A stretch of 64,000 bases of DNA from MWBF01 sp040772005 (GTDB lineage: Bacteria; Chloroflexota; Anaerolineae; CG2-30-64-16), in contig JAXGYZ010000007.1 in the NCBI GenBank assembly GCA_040772005.1, forward strand, positions 244,268-308,267. The letters run 5' to 3'. Below the pieces are notes generated by a model that did not search any database, was not told the DNA's origin, and was given only the letters and a program-made list of their open reading frames with translations. This document shows positions 36,488-44,645 of this stretch, in pieces; within the stretch, counting starts at the first letter, position 1; every line of letters starts with the position of its first letter. The position numbers were made by a program, and so were the translations under genes.

Positions 36488-36516
36488 ATGTCACAAGACC
36501 TTTCCCCGTCGACTGA

Positions 36517-36882
36517 TTACGCCACACGCACGGGCACGCGGCGAACCTGCGCCTTGGGCAGTGTGATGATCAAAAAGCCACTCTCATAGACCGCCTGCTG
36601 CCCGCTGGCCTCCAGCGCCCAGGGCAGATGCACCTGGGACCGGAACTTGCCGTGGCGAATCTCCATCTGCTGAAAGGCGAGCTTGGGCGTCGCATCACGA
36701 CGCTCGCCGGCCACCACCAGGGTGCGTCCGTCGAGTGTAATCTCGTAATCGCCTTCTTCCAGGCCCGCAATCTCCACCCGTATGACCACATGGTCGTCCG
36801 TCTCATAGACATCCGTCGGCGGCTGCCAGACGGCCTCATTGGCCCGGCGCCACCGCGACTCAGCATTCGTCTCTGGGTACAC
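36517..36882 (-). CDS. Hsp20/alpha-crystallin family small heat-shock protein
   Basis: 121 residues from GTG 36882, chosen because CAGGAGGGAGTTCCC places GGAGG just upstream; the ATG at 36954 lacks such a site and adds a segment (RKRCHFSGVNVQEG) unlike the family. The alpha-crystallin domain spans PPTDVYETDDHVVIRVEIAG, DYEITLDGRTLVVAGERR and FRSQVHLPW. It ends in the family GFLIITLPKAQVRRVPVRV, with L-I-I-T-L at the domain edge. It should form oligomers that hold unfolding proteins. On the minus strand an extended -10 (TGCTAGAAT, about 36946-36954) lies upstream. No CIRCE element was found. Confidence 0.92.
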   Translation of the reverse strand: MYPETNAESRWRRANEAVWQPPTDVYETDDHVVIRVEIAGLEEGDYEITLDGRTLVVAGERRDATPKLAFQQMEIRHGKFRSQVHLPWALEASGQQAVYESGFLIITLPKAQVRRVPVRVA

Positions 36883-36954
36883 GGGAACTCCCTCCTGCAC
36901 GTTCACACCCGAAAAATGACATCGCTTGCGGGTTGACTCAATCCATTCTAGCAC

Positions 36955-37312
36955 AAGGCCGGGCGAATCGTCAGCAACCGCACACCTCTTTATAACCGCG
37001 GCGTGTTAGAGGGGTGCTTTGTTTGTGTTAGCGTTGTGTTAATGTCAGCGGTGCGCCGCAGACCGTTACAAACCCGGTTTCTCGACGAAGCTGCGCTTCG
37101 CACAGAAACCGGGTTTGTGGGCGCACTGGATACTTACCGGTCATCCATGCCTTGCCAGCGATTCACATTCTCACGTATAATGCAGGCGACCGGGCGGCGC
37201 TGCCCGGCAGGATGGTGAGCATACGGCCCAACAACGTGGCCCCGAAAAGAGCGCAGAGAGCGCCGCGCTGGAAGCGCAAAGCAGACACACCTACCTCTCT
37301 GCGCTCTTTATC
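36955..37312. other. Divergent intergenic region with a dispersed palindrome
   Basis: 358 bp without a supported gene. The main structure is at 37068-37118: ACAAACCCGGTTTCT and AGAAACCGGGTTTGT form a 15-bp stem whose loop contains a second hairpin, CGAAGCTGCGCTTCG. A short relative, ACAAACCCGGGTTTGT, lies at about 24521. A likely leader for the gene at 37313 follows the palindrome. Confidence 0.6.
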
Positions 37313-37978
37313 ATGTCCGGAGGCAATGTGACGAACACAACGAACGCGACCGGCGACCGGCTGGTGGATCTGACCCTGATCGGCTTCAATGATGCGCTGG
37401 CGAGCGGCGAGGCAGCTCCCGGCGGCGGCTCGGCGGCCGCGCTGGCGGGCGCACTCGGCGCGGCGCTGGCGGCGATGGTCGGCCGGCTGACGGTCGGCCG
37501 CGCGCAGTACGCCGAACACCAGGACGCGATGACCGACATCGTGGCGCGCGCGGATGCGCTGCGCAGCGAGCTGCTGGCCCAGATCGACGCGGACACCGCG
37601 GCTTACACGCAGGTGATGGCGGCCTATCGCCTGCCGAAGGCGGATGCGGAGGAGAAGGCCGCACGCACTGCGGCCATTCAAGCCGCGCTCTGCCACGCCG
37701 CCGACATCCCCCTGGCGACCGTCCGGGCATGCGTCTCCGTCCTCGAGCTGGCCGTGACCGCCTGCCGCCACGGCAACCGCAACGCATCGAGCGATGGAGT
37801 AGTGGCTGCATTGATGGCGCAGGCCGCGCTCGAAGGCGCGGCGCGCAACGTGCGCATCAATCTGGCCGGCATCAAGGATGCAACGTATTGCGCGGAGATG
37901 GGACGCGAGGTCGATGCGCTCAGCGCACGCGGCCGGGAGATACTGGGCGAGGCCATCGCGGCCGCGGACGCTGCATGA
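37313..37978 (+). CDS. Cyclodeaminase/cyclohydrolase family protein (FchA / FTCD C-terminal-like)
   Basis: 221 residues. The family hallmark is EAAPGGGSAAALAGALGAAL near the N-terminus, forming the folate-binding helix start. The protein is almost all helical with an alanine-rich core, and includes HGNRNASSDGVVAALMAQAA near the C-terminus, which is strongly conserved in formiminotetrahydrofolate cyclodeaminases and methenyltetrahydrofolate cyclohydrolases. It would act in cytosolic one-carbon metabolism. It overlaps the next gene by 4 bp (ATGA), although that gene encodes an unrelated membrane protein. Confidence 0.9.
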   Translation: MSGGNVTNTTNATGDRLVDLTLIGFNDALASGEAAPGGGSAAALAGALGAALAAMVGRLTVGRAQYAEHQDAMTDIVARADALRSELLAQIDADTAAYTQVMAAYRLPKADAEEKAARTAAIQAALCHAADIPLATVRACVSVLELAVTACRHGNRNASSDGVVAALMAQAALEGAARNVRINLAGIKDATYCAEMGREVDALSARGREILGEAIAAADAA

Positions 37979-40305
37979 CAGGCACCCGGGATGCAACGGA
38001 TATGGGCGGACCGCAAGTTCGCCCGATAAACGGATCGGGCTCGCTCACTGTCCCGGCTATCCGCCGTCACCCGCTGCGCCGGCGGGGTCGCCTGTCCGCG
38101 CTTGCAGCGCTCATCGGCTATCTGCTGCTCACCCTTGTGCTGACCTACCCTTTGGTTCGCGTCTTCGCATCGGCCATCCCCGGCGACGGCTTCGACGGCT
38201 GGCAGAACTACTGGAACCTGTGGTGGGTCAAGGTCGCGCTGCTCGACCAGCACACGCACCCCTGGTTCACCGGACTGATCTACCATCCGACTGGCGTGGG
38301 CTTGCTGTTTCACACGCTGAACGCGTTCAACGGCTTCACGTTCCTGCCGGTGCAGCTCGCGTGGGGGCTGCTGCCCGCGTACAACAGCGTCGTCGTGTTC
38401 AGCTTCGCGCTCGGCGGGCTGGGCGCGTATCTGCTCGCGCGGCAGGTATTGGGCCCGGCCAGCAGCCGCTGGGCCGCCTTCGCCGCCGGGGTCATCTTCA
38501 CGTTCGCCCCCTATCACACGGCACACTTGCTCGGTCACATGCAACTTATCGCGCTCGAATGGCTGCCGTTCTATGCCCTCTACCTGCTGCGCACCGTGAA
38601 TGCGGCCACCCCGTTCCACTCCAACCGGGCTATCGCGCGCGAAGCGGGCATGGCAACACTCTTCCTGGCGCTCGTTGCGCTGTGCGATTGGTATTATGTC
38701 TTCTACTGCGGCATCCTGACCGCAGTGGTGCTGGCGTGGGCGATGATATCGCAACTGGCTCCTGCACGAGACCATTTCACATCCGCGGCCGGAGCCTCAC
38801 CCACTCTCACTCCCCCTCTCCTGGCTGCGGCCAGGAGAGGGGGCCAGGGGGTGAGGTTAATCCTTGCGGTCGCAGGGGCCTGGCTGGCACTGCTCGTCCT
38901 CTTCAGTCCCCTGCTGGTCCCGATGGTGCGCGAGGCGCGCCGGTTCGACTTCATGGTGCCGGACGCGGAGCAGAGCCGCACGCTCAGCGCAGACCTGCTA
39001 GCGTTCGTGACGCCGCAGGAGTTCCACCCGCTATGGGGCGCGTGGGCGCGCGAGCGCGGCCACGTCTTCAAGTCCACGGTGTCTGAACACCAGGTGTTCG
39101 CTGGGTTCAGCGTGCTCGCCCTCGCGCTGATCGGGCTGTTCGCGCGCCGGCCCGGCAGTTCTGCCCCGCCTGGGGCTCCCCCTCTCCTGGGCGTGCGCAC
39201 GGGCGCACGGGCGCCCAGGAGAGGGGGCCGGGGGGTGAGGTCGGCAGATGCCGGGCGAAGTGCAGCAGTAGGCGAGAAGAGCCTCTGGGCGGCAGTCCTG
39301 GCCGTGTTCTTCATCTTGTCGCTCGGCCCGGTCCTGCACATCGGCGGGCGCAGTGCGCTGCTGCCGGGCGGCAGAGAGATTCCCCTGCCCTACGGGCTGC
39401 TGGCGGGCCTGCCGTTCGTGGACATCATGCGATCGGTCAGCCGGCTGGATGTCATGGTCATGCTGGCGCTGGGCGTGCTCGCCGCTGCGGGCGTGGCAGT
39501 GCTGGCGGGCGGGCGGGCGGGCCGATGGATGCCGGTCGTTGCCGTCGCACTCATCGTGTTCGAGTTCCTGCCCGCCCCCTACCCCATAAGCCCGCCGGAC
39601 ACGCCCTCCTGGTACGCGACCCTGGCCGCGGACCACCGGACGGGCAGCGTGCTCAACCTGCCTGTCAACTGGGACCGGCCCGGCTACCTGCTCTACCAGA
39701 CCGTCCACGGCAAGCCGCTCGCCGCCGCGTACATCAGCCGGGAGGACCCGCGCACGCTCATCGAGCGCGCACCTGTCCTCCAGCACTTCCGCCATCTGGG
39801 GCCGGACATCATCAACCTGGACCTCGCGGCACAAGGTCAACAGGTGCTGGCCGACCTCGACGTGCGCTGGGTCGTGCTGGACCGCTACAAGATGCCCGGC
39901 GGGGAGGAACGCGCGTATACCGAGGCCGCGACCGCTGAGATATTCGGCAATCAGCCGCCGGAGTACGAGGACGAACGCATCACGGTATACACCGTACGCG
40001 AGGATGCGGTCGCTGCCGCCGCGCCCGTGGAGCCCTACCTTGTCCTCGGCCCCGATTGGGGACCGTTCGACGCCGCAACGCGCACCCGCAGCTTCACCGA
40101 CCGCGCAACCCTACGCGTCATCGCGCCGCAGCCGGGCCGGGCTACGCTGGAAGTGACCCTTGCGGGCGACAGCGGGCCGCTTGCGGGCGACAGCGGCCCG
40201 CTGGAGTTAACGCTCGAGACCGGTGAGAATGAAGTCACACTGGAAGCCGCTGGCAACGGGCCCGTTGTCGTGGAGCGATTGAACTTGGCAAGCATACCTG
40301 ACTGA
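37975..40305 (+). CDS. Large membrane protein of the glycosyltransferase-39/YfhO-like type, with two palindromic-element insertions
   Basis: 776 residues from ATG 37975, which overlaps the upstream stop. About ten membrane segments, for example LSALAALIGYLLLTLVLTYP, then WGLLPAYNSVVVFSFALGGL, MATLFLALVALCDWYYVFYC, and AVVLAWAMISQL. The first periplasmic-type loop has PGDGFDGWQNYWNLWWVKVA. Such proteins resemble polyprenyl-phosphate-sugar glycosyltransferases; the acceptor is unknown. Residues encoded at about 38795-38856 and 39176-39242 (SPTLTPPLLAAARRGGQGVR and APPLLGVRTGARAPRRGGRG) are in-frame copies of an intergenic palindrome and fall between membrane helices. A C-terminal soluble domain has a tandem duplication, LAGDSGPLAGDSGPLELTLE. 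Confidence 0.83.
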   Translation: MTGTRDATDMGGPQVRPINGSGSLTVPAIRRHPLRRRGRLSALAALIGYLLLTLVLTYPLVRVFASAIPGDGFDGWQNYWNLWWVKVALLDQHTHPWFTGLIYHPTGVGLLFHTLNAFNGFTFLPVQLAWGLLPAYNSVVVFSFALGGLGAYLLARQVLGPASSRWAAFAAGVIFTFAPYHTAHLLGHMQLIALEWLPFYALYLLRTVNAATPFHSNRAIAREAGMATLFLALVALCDWYYVFYCGILTAVVLAWAMISQLAPARDHFTSAAGASPTLTPPLLAAARRGGQGVRLILAVAGAWLALLVLFSPLLVPMVREARRFDFMVPDAEQSRTLSADLLAFVTPQEFHPLWGAWARERGHVFKSTVSEHQVFAGFSVLALALIGLFARRPGSSAPPGAPPLLGVRTGARAPRRGGRGVRSADAGRSAAVGEKSLWAAVLAVFFILSLGPVLHIGGRSALLPGGREIPLPYGLLAGLPFVDIMRSVSRLDVMVMLALGVLAAAGVAVLAGGRAGRWMPVVAVALIVFEFLPAPYPISPPDTPSWYATLAADHRTGSVLNLPVNWDRPGYLLYQTVHGKPLAAAYISREDPRTLIERAPVLQHFRHLGPDIINLDLAAQGQQVLADLDVRWVVLDRYKMPGGEERAYTEAATAEIFGNQPPEYEDERITVYTVREDAVAAAAPVEPYLVLGPDWGPFDAATRTRSFTDRATLRVIAPQPGRATLEVTLAGDSGPLAGDSGPLELTLETGENEVTLEAAGNGPVVVERLNLASIPD
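38795..38856. repeat. Palindromic element, copy 1 (inside the membrane-protein gene)
   Basis: Inverted repeat with core stem CCCCCTCTCCTGG / CCAGGAGAGGGGG around GCTGCG-type loop bases, flanked by CCTCACCC on the left and GGGGGTGAGG on the right. It keeps the reading frame of the host gene and adds about 20 codons. Confidence 0.8.
39176..39242. repeat. Palindromic element, copy 2 (inside the membrane-protein gene)
   Basis: CCCCCTCTCCTGGGCG... and ...CGCCCAGGAGAGGGGG with the outer GGGGGGTGAGGTC on the right. Its right arm is the reverse complement of the left arm of the intergenic copy at 47570-47634 over about 27 bases. Also in frame with the host gene. Confidence 0.8.
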
Positions 40306-40346
40306 ACAGGGCCAGGTGTTTGTTCATACTCAAAGGAGAGTCATCT

Positions 40347-41702
40347 ATGAATCACAAGCTCGAACCAGTAAAGATATCACCACAGGCAGTGCGCGAAACG
40401 ATCGGTCGGCACATGCTGGCGGATGGGGAACACCTGGTCATCGACCTGCAGGGTTCGCATGGCCCGTACCTGCGCGATGCGGCGACCGGTCGGGAGTACA
40501 TCGACTTCTATGCCCACTTTGCCAGCCAGCCTGTCAGTCACAACCACCCCAGGCTGTGCGAGGCTGCCTTTCTCGACCGGATCGCCCAGGTTGCGCTGTA
40601 CAACCCGGCCAACGCCGATGTGTACACCACCTATATGGCCGAGTTTGTCGAGACATTCGCGCGTATTGCCCGGCCGGCAGACATGCCCTACCTGTTCTTC
40701 ATCAGCGGCGGCGCGCTCGCAGTCGAGAACGCGCTCAAGACCGCCTTTGATTGGAAGGTGCGTAAGAACCTGGCTGCGGGCAAGGGTGAGCGGGGCAGCC
40801 AGATCATCCATTTCCGAGAGGCATTCCACGGCCGCAGCGGCTACACCCTCTCACTGACCAACACGGCGGACCCGCGCAAGTACCAGTATTTTCCCCGCTT
40901 CGACTGGCCGCGCATCAGCACCCCCAAGTTGCATTTCCCTGTCACCGAGGAGGTGCTGGCGCAGACTATCGCGGCCGAGCGCGCAGCGCTCGATGAAATC
41001 AAGCAGGCACTCATCGAACGCGAGGACGACATCGCCGGGCTCATCATCGAGCCCATCCAGGGGGAGGGCGGCGACAACCACTTCCGCCCGGAGTTCTTCG
41101 CCGAGCTGCGCCGGCTGGCCGACGAGAACGACTTCCTGTTCATGGTGGACGAGGTGCAGACCGGCATGGGCGCGACGGGCACAATGTGGGCCATCGAGCA
41201 CATGGGCGTCCGGCCCGATGTGATTGCGTTCGGCAAGAAGGCTCAGGTCTGCGGCATCATCGCCGGCGAGCGAGTCGATGAAGTGCCGGACAATGTTTTC
41301 AAGGTATCGAGTCGCATCAACTCAACCTGGGGCGGCAACCTGGTGGACATGGTGCGCAGCCAGCGCTACCTGGAAATCATCGCGGAAGAAAACCTGGTCG
41401 AAAATGCCGGCGCGATGGGCCGGCTGCTGCTGGACGGGCTGAACGCATTGGCGCAGGAGTCGGACCTGGTGAGCAACGTGCGCGGCCAGGGCATGCTGCT
41501 GGCTTTCGACCTGCCGGACACGCGCGCACGGGACATCTTCCGGGGTCTGCTGCTGGAGAACGGCCTGGTTGCGCTCAAGTCCGGCGAACGCTCGATTCGC
41601 TTCCGCCCGATGCTCGACCTGGACAGCGCCACCGTGGAAGAAGCGCTGGCCATCGTAGAGAAATCGCTGTTCGACGCGCGCGCGGATGGAGGAAGACTCT
41701 AG
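40347..41702 (+). CDS. lat: L-lysine 6-transaminase
   Basis: 451 residues from ATG 40347 behind AAAGGAG. A class III PLP aminotransferase: FFISGGALAVENALKTAFDW, then HFREAFHGRSGYTLSLTNT and LIIEPIQGEGGDNHFRPEFF. The PLP-binding Asp is in FLFMVDEVQTGMGATG, and the Schiff-base Lys in VIAFGKKAQVCGIIAG. The wording FGKKAQVCG and RINSTWGGNLVDMVRSQRYL matches lysine-epsilon aminotransferases of Actinobacteria, which convert lysine and 2-oxoglutarate to allysine and glutamate. It is probably part of lysine degradation; no allysine dehydrogenase is adjacent. Confidence 0.93.
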   Translation: MNHKLEPVKISPQAVRETIGRHMLADGEHLVIDLQGSHGPYLRDAATGREYIDFYAHFASQPVSHNHPRLCEAAFLDRIAQVALYNPANADVYTTYMAEFVETFARIARPADMPYLFFISGGALAVENALKTAFDWKVRKNLAAGKGERGSQIIHFREAFHGRSGYTLSLTNTADPRKYQYFPRFDWPRISTPKLHFPVTEEVLAQTIAAERAALDEIKQALIEREDDIAGLIIEPIQGEGGDNHFRPEFFAELRRLADENDFLFMVDEVQTGMGATGTMWAIEHMGVRPDVIAFGKKAQVCGIIAGERVDEVPDNVFKVSSRINSTWGGNLVDMVRSQRYLEIIAEENLVENAGAMGRLLLDGLNALAQESDLVSNVRGQGMLLAFDLPDTRARDIFRGLLLENGLVALKSGERSIRFRPMLDLDSATVEEALAIVEKSLFDARADGGRL

Positions 41703-41713
41703 GTCAGGGAGCT

Positions 41714-41841
41714 AATAGAACGCTGATGTACCAACCTGCGGTTGGCCCTGATGATCATGATGAACGCTGATCTTCTGGTTCTATATTTATACAGAAGTAT
41801 CAGCGAATATCAGTCAAATCAGCGTTCATCAGCGTTCTATT
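41714..41841. repeat. GCTGAT-type palindromic intergenic repeat
   Basis: AATAGAACGCTGATG on the left and CATCAGCGTTCTATT on the right are perfect reverse complements. Inside are further degenerate units (CCTGATGATCATGATGAACG, GTATCAGCGAATATCAGTC). It spans the whole spacer between the convergent lat and MBL genes. It is the longest of three such elements. Confidence 0.8.
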
Positions 41842-42691
41842 GGTTGGCTGCCGCGCGCCGCGTCTTGATGCCTGAGCGATAGGCGTCATAGAGGGTCAGC
41901 AGGTTGGCGTGGTGGAGCTTCTGCACCAGCCCGCCGAGAGGGATGCGCGAGAGCCCGCATTCCTCGATGGTGATGTCCAGGATGCCCGTGCGGGGCACCC
42001 CGCGCGCGATGCGCTCGCGCACGAGACGGTCGACGGTCTTCAGATAGGTGATGTTGGCGTCGAGCGTTTCCTCGATCTCGCCCCGCAGCAGCACCTCCCC
42101 GTGCCCCTGCACGAGGTTCTCCAGGCTCTTGTTCTTGATGGCCTGCAGCGAGAGCACCAGGTCGTCCAGGTCGCCGCCGACGATATAGGGCACGGGCATG
42201 ACCGTGTCGCTGGCAATCATCAGCCGGTCCTCGGCCACGTGGACCGTAATAACGTCGCGGTTGTGGCCGGGCGAGTAGTTGAGTTCAACGGTCTTGCCGC
42301 CGATGCGCAGCGTCATGGCGTCATTGAAGAGCAGCTCAGGATAGCGTATCTGCACATCGGCCAGTTGCGGGGTCTGCTCCTTTGCCTGGTGCAGCGCGGC
42401 CTCGGCATAGCGCTCCATCAGGCGGCGACACTGGTAGTGCGCCACCACGACGGCCTCAGGAAAGAGGTAGGTTCCGTAGATGTGGTCGGCATGCGAATGC
42501 GAATTCACGACATACGCAACCGACGTGCGCCGCTGATTGACGAATTCGCGAATCTGCCGGGTTTCCTGGGGGAAGGGCAGCGTGTCCACCAGCACCGCGC
42601 CTTCGTCCGTGAAGATGACCGTGGCGGTGACCTCGGCATACAAGCCGCTGGTGAATACGTATACGCCTTCTGAGATGCGATCGCGCTTCAA
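41837..42691 (-). CDS. MBL-fold metallo-hydrolase
   Basis: 284 residues from a TTG at 42691, chosen because CCCGAGGATTTCG places GAGGA six bases upstream; the frame extends upstream to 42853, but that stretch overlaps the intrinsic terminator of the 6S-like RNA and is not protein-like. The metal-binding motif is VVNSHSHADHIYGTYLF (HxHxDH). Further ligands lie in NYSPGHNRDVITVH and MIASDTVMPVPYIVGGD, and a late LVQGHGEVLLRG. Such enzymes hydrolyse thioesters, lactones or nucleic acid phosphodiesters; the substrate here is unknown. Confidence 0.88.
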   Translation of the reverse strand: MKRDRISEGVYVFTSGLYAEVTATVIFTDEGAVLVDTLPFPQETRQIREFVNQRRTSVAYVVNSHSHADHIYGTYLFPEAVVVAHYQCRRLMERYAEAALHQAKEQTPQLADVQIRYPELLFNDAMTLRIGGKTVELNYSPGHNRDVITVHVAEDRLMIASDTVMPVPYIVGGDLDDLVLSLQAIKNKSLENLVQGHGEVLLRGEIEETLDANITYLKTVDRLVRERIARGVPRTGILDITIEECGLSRIPLGGLVQKLHHANLLTLYDAYRSGIKTRRAAANQ

Positions 42692-42819
42692 CGAAATCCT
42701 CGGGGAACAATATCGGCCTGACGCATGCCGGCTTCTAAACTCAAATCCGGGGCAAGCATAGCACAGCGTTAAGGCCCGTGTCAAGGGTTTTGTGCGAGAC
42801 AAGCCTGAACCATGTGCGC

Positions 42820-42848
42820 AAAAAAACCGCCGGGATAAACCCCGGCGG
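42820..42848 (-). terminator. Intrinsic terminator of the 6S-like RNA
   Basis: On the minus strand CCGCCGGG, a short loop, and CCCGGCGG form an 8-bp GC stem followed by seven T residues (plus-strand A-run 42820-42826). It is a textbook Rho-independent terminator with no ORF directly upstream of it on that strand. Confidence 0.9.
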
Positions 42849-43075
42849 TCCATGCTAACCGCAGCCCCCGCTGTGCCGTGTGCTCAACTGTTTTGAACCT
42901 GCTTACGCAGGTGGGTGCTTCGCCGGTCGCTCCTGCTTTGCTAGTACGCTTGCCGTGGGTGCTTGCGCACGTGGGCTTGCGCAGCTATTGCGTTCCCGAC
43001 CGAGACTCAGCTCCCTAAGTTTTCATGTTGGCTCAAAACGCTTTTGGAACATCACGAGCACCGCAGGGTACTACA
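42820..43075 (-). ncRNA. ssrS: Probable 6S RNA
   Basis: About 255 nt between a strong minus-strand promoter (43082-43110) and a strong terminator, with no coding capacity. The ends pair: CCCTGCGGTGCTC near the 5' end with GAGCACACGGCACAGCGGGG near the 3' end. The 3' half contains GCACCCACCT, a hairpin CCTGCGTAAGCAGG, and GGTTCAAAAC, the arrangement seen at the central bubble of proteobacterial 6S RNAs (CCCACCT ... GGTTCAAG). The apical part carries GCGCAAGCCCACGTGCGC. 6S RNA binds the housekeeping RNA polymerase and inhibits it in stationary phase. The assignment is by motif and layout; a different structured RNA is possible. Confidence 0.6.
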
Positions 43076-43081
43076 ACACGG

Positions 43082-43110
43082 ATCATAGCACAGGTCTGCG
43101 GGGGATGCAA
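43082..43110 (-). promoter_or_regulatory. Strong extended -10 promoter of the 6S-like RNA
   Basis: On the minus strand TTGCAT (plus 43105-43110) and TATGAT (plus 43082-43087) are 17 bp apart, and TGC precedes the -10 box (TGCTATGAT). It lies 13 bp from the end of the MITE-like element at 43124. Confidence 0.85.
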
Positions 43111-43123
43111 AACCCGAAAATGC

Positions 43124-43296
43124 CAGGGCGAAATCATGTTGCACTCGTGCCTTCTGCCTGGCAGTTGAAACTGCGGCTACCACTGCAAAACCGACCTGCG
43201 TCGGTTAGTTTCCAGTCTGCGAAGGCAGACTTCGCAACGGTAGCCGCAACTTCAGTTGCCGGGTGGGTTCACCTGATGCACTCTGAAACCGCCCTG
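43124..43296 (-). mobile_element. MITE-like element, copy A (173 bp) with 9-bp target duplication
   Basis: The element begins CAGGGCG and ends CGCCCTG-type sequence (imperfect terminal repeats CAGGGCGAAATCA and CAGGGCGGTTTCA). It is flanked by a perfect direct repeat CGAAAATGC at 43115-43123 and 43297-43305. It is identical over all 173 bp to the reverse complement of 52944-53116. Internally it folds into a long stem (GGCAACTGAAGTTGCGGCTA pairing with TAGCCGCAGTTTCAACTGCC) with two inner hairpins, GTCTGCCTTCGCAGAC and CCGACGCAGGTCGG. It encodes no transposase, so it must have moved by a trans-acting enzyme. Confidence 0.92.
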
Positions 43297-43361
43297 CGAA
43301 AATGCCCTCCGGCCTCCGCATGGAGTACCAAGGCAGTCTCCACCGACGGGCGGCCAGGACC

Positions 43362-43715
43362 TTACACACGGCTCCGAATCCTGATCGATCTTGCGGAAAT
43401 CACGGTGAATGTTCCCGGAAGCTCTTGACTTCGGTTACGCAAGGTCTGCGAGACCAAGTCGGCCTTGCGCTGCGGAATCTCGCCAGCAAGTCGAAGCAAA
43501 ATGACGCCCGCCGCTATCCGCTTCTGACGAAACACAAGCTCCCCGAAATCTTTGTCGCTGGTCAGCAAGATGCTGCGCTGTGTGTTCGCCAGCGCAAGCA
43601 CCTCCTCATCTGACAGACCGGCGGCATGCTCCGCGACGTACAACACGATGTGGCCATCCGCCCTCAGGCGGGCCACGATTGGGCCGTCGACACTTTCATC
43701 AGCAACAAGGTTCAC
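43362..43715 (-). CDS. DUF5615 family PIN-like protein (probable toxin)
   Basis: 117 residues from a GTG at 43715 that overlaps the upstream stop by 4 bp. PIN-like acidic residues are in NLVADESVDGPIVARLRADG and SILLTSDKDFGELVFRQKR; the latter (TSDKDFGEL) is the family signature. The order antitoxin-toxin with DUF433 upstream is the standard type II module of this kind. PIN-fold toxins are RNases; the target is unknown. Confidence 0.9.
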   Translation of the reverse strand: MNLVADESVDGPIVARLRADGHIVLYVAEHAAGLSDEEVLALANTQRSILLTSDKDFGELVFRQKRIAAGVILLRLAGEIPQRKADLVSQTLRNRSQELPGTFTVISARSIRIRSRV

Positions 43716-43948
43716 GCTGCGCCTTCAGGCGTGGGATACACCACATCGGCACGAATCGCCTCGGAAGCAAATTGCAGTGCCGCATAAATCGCCTCTCTGG
43801 TTAAGCGTGGGTGCGCGCCCAGGATTTGCTCTATGGTCTCACCTGCGGCCAACTTTTCCAGAATCAGTTCAACCGTAATACGCGTCCCCCTCACCACAGG
43901 CTTGCCCATCATCACGCGTGGGTCGGAGACTATCAGCTTTTCTGCCAT
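43712..43948 (-). CDS. DUF433 family protein (probable antitoxin)
   Basis: 78 residues from ATG 43948 behind GAGGAGGACGCG. The short domain reads LIVSDPRVMMGKPVVRGTRI, then TVELILEKLAAGETIEQILG and HPRLTREAIYAALQFASEA: a winged/ribbon HTH like other DUF433 antitoxins. It would bind the DUF5615 toxin and probably its own promoter. Coupled to the toxin by a GTGA overlap. Confidence 0.9.
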   Translation of the reverse strand: MAEKLIVSDPRVMMGKPVVRGTRITVELILEKLAAGETIEQILGAHPRLTREAIYAALQFASEAIRADVVYPTPEGAA

Positions 43949-44048
43949 CGCGTCCTCCTCATACAAACTTAGTTTATCATACTAAGACAAGATGTGCATG
44001 GTTGGCATCACGGGAGAAGTCGCCGTAGAATAGGGGCAGGAGGCCATT

Positions 44049-44546
44049 ATGAACAAGACCGACATCCTGACACTCTACGACTACACTTACTGGGCGCGGA
44101 ATCGCGTGCTGGCCGCGGCGCAGCGGCTCACGCCGGAGCAGTTCGCCATGCCGCTGGTCACAGGCCAGGGCAGCATCCGCGCGACACTGGTCCACGCCCT
44201 CTCTGCAGAGCGTAACTGGCGGATGCGCTGCGAGGAGCGCGTGTCGCCCAGCGGGCCGCTGGCGGAGGCCGATTATCCCACACTGGAGATTCTGACGGCG
44301 CGGTGGCACGAGGAAGAGGCGCGCATGCGGGGCTACCTGGCCGCGCTGACGGACGAGGCGCTGCAAGAGACCATGCGGTACCGGACGACGCAAGGTGTTC
44401 CCTTCGAGCATCCTCTATGGCAGGCGCTCTTCCAGGCGGTGAACCACGGGACGCAGCATCGCTCGGAGGTGGCGCTCCTGCTGACGGCCCACGGCGCGTC
44501 GCCGGGCGATCTCGACTTCATCGTCTACCTGCGGGAGAGATGGTAG
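44049..44546 (+). CDS. DinB family protein
   Basis: 165 residues from ATG 44049 behind CAGGAGGCCATT. A four-helix DinB/YfiT fold: DILTLYDYTYWARNRVLAAA, then IRATLVHALSAERNWRMRCE and HPLWQALFQAVNHGTQHRSE. The three His residues (VHAL, VNHGTQHR) are at the family's metal-binding positions. Members are thiol-dependent transferases or hydrolases of the bacillithiol/mycothiol type or of unknown function. Confidence 0.9.
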   Translation: MNKTDILTLYDYTYWARNRVLAAAQRLTPEQFAMPLVTGQGSIRATLVHALSAERNWRMRCEERVSPSGPLAEADYPTLEILTARWHEEEARMRGYLAALTDEALQETMRYRTTQGVPFEHPLWQALFQAVNHGTQHRSEVALLLTAHGASPGDLDFIVYLRERW

Positions 44547-44632
44547 AACGCTGATGACGCTGATCGGACTGATTTACAAGATCAAGAACAGCATCATATA
44601 GATCAGTCCAATCAGCGTTTATCTGCGTTCTA
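44544..44632. repeat. GCTGAT-type palindromic intergenic repeat
   Basis: TAGAACGCTGATGACGCTGA and ATCAGCGTTTATCTGCGTTC plus TA are near-perfect reverse complements, with GGACTGAT.../ATCAGTCC pairing inside around ACAAGATCAAGAACAGC. It fills the spacer between the convergent dinB-like gene and aspS. Confidence 0.75.
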
Positions 44633-44645
44633 TTCTTTGCACCCC

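Noticed and set aside
42692..42853. N-terminal extension of the MBL hydrolase to 42853
   Set aside because: It overlaps the intrinsic terminator of the 6S-like RNA and has no hydrolase homology; the TTG at 42691 with GAGGA upstream is better.
42880..43428. 182-codon plus-strand frame across the 6S-like RNA and MITE
   Set aside because: It reads through the RNA gene and the repeat; part of the same peptide appears at copy B in the opposite strand context, showing it is repeat-derived.
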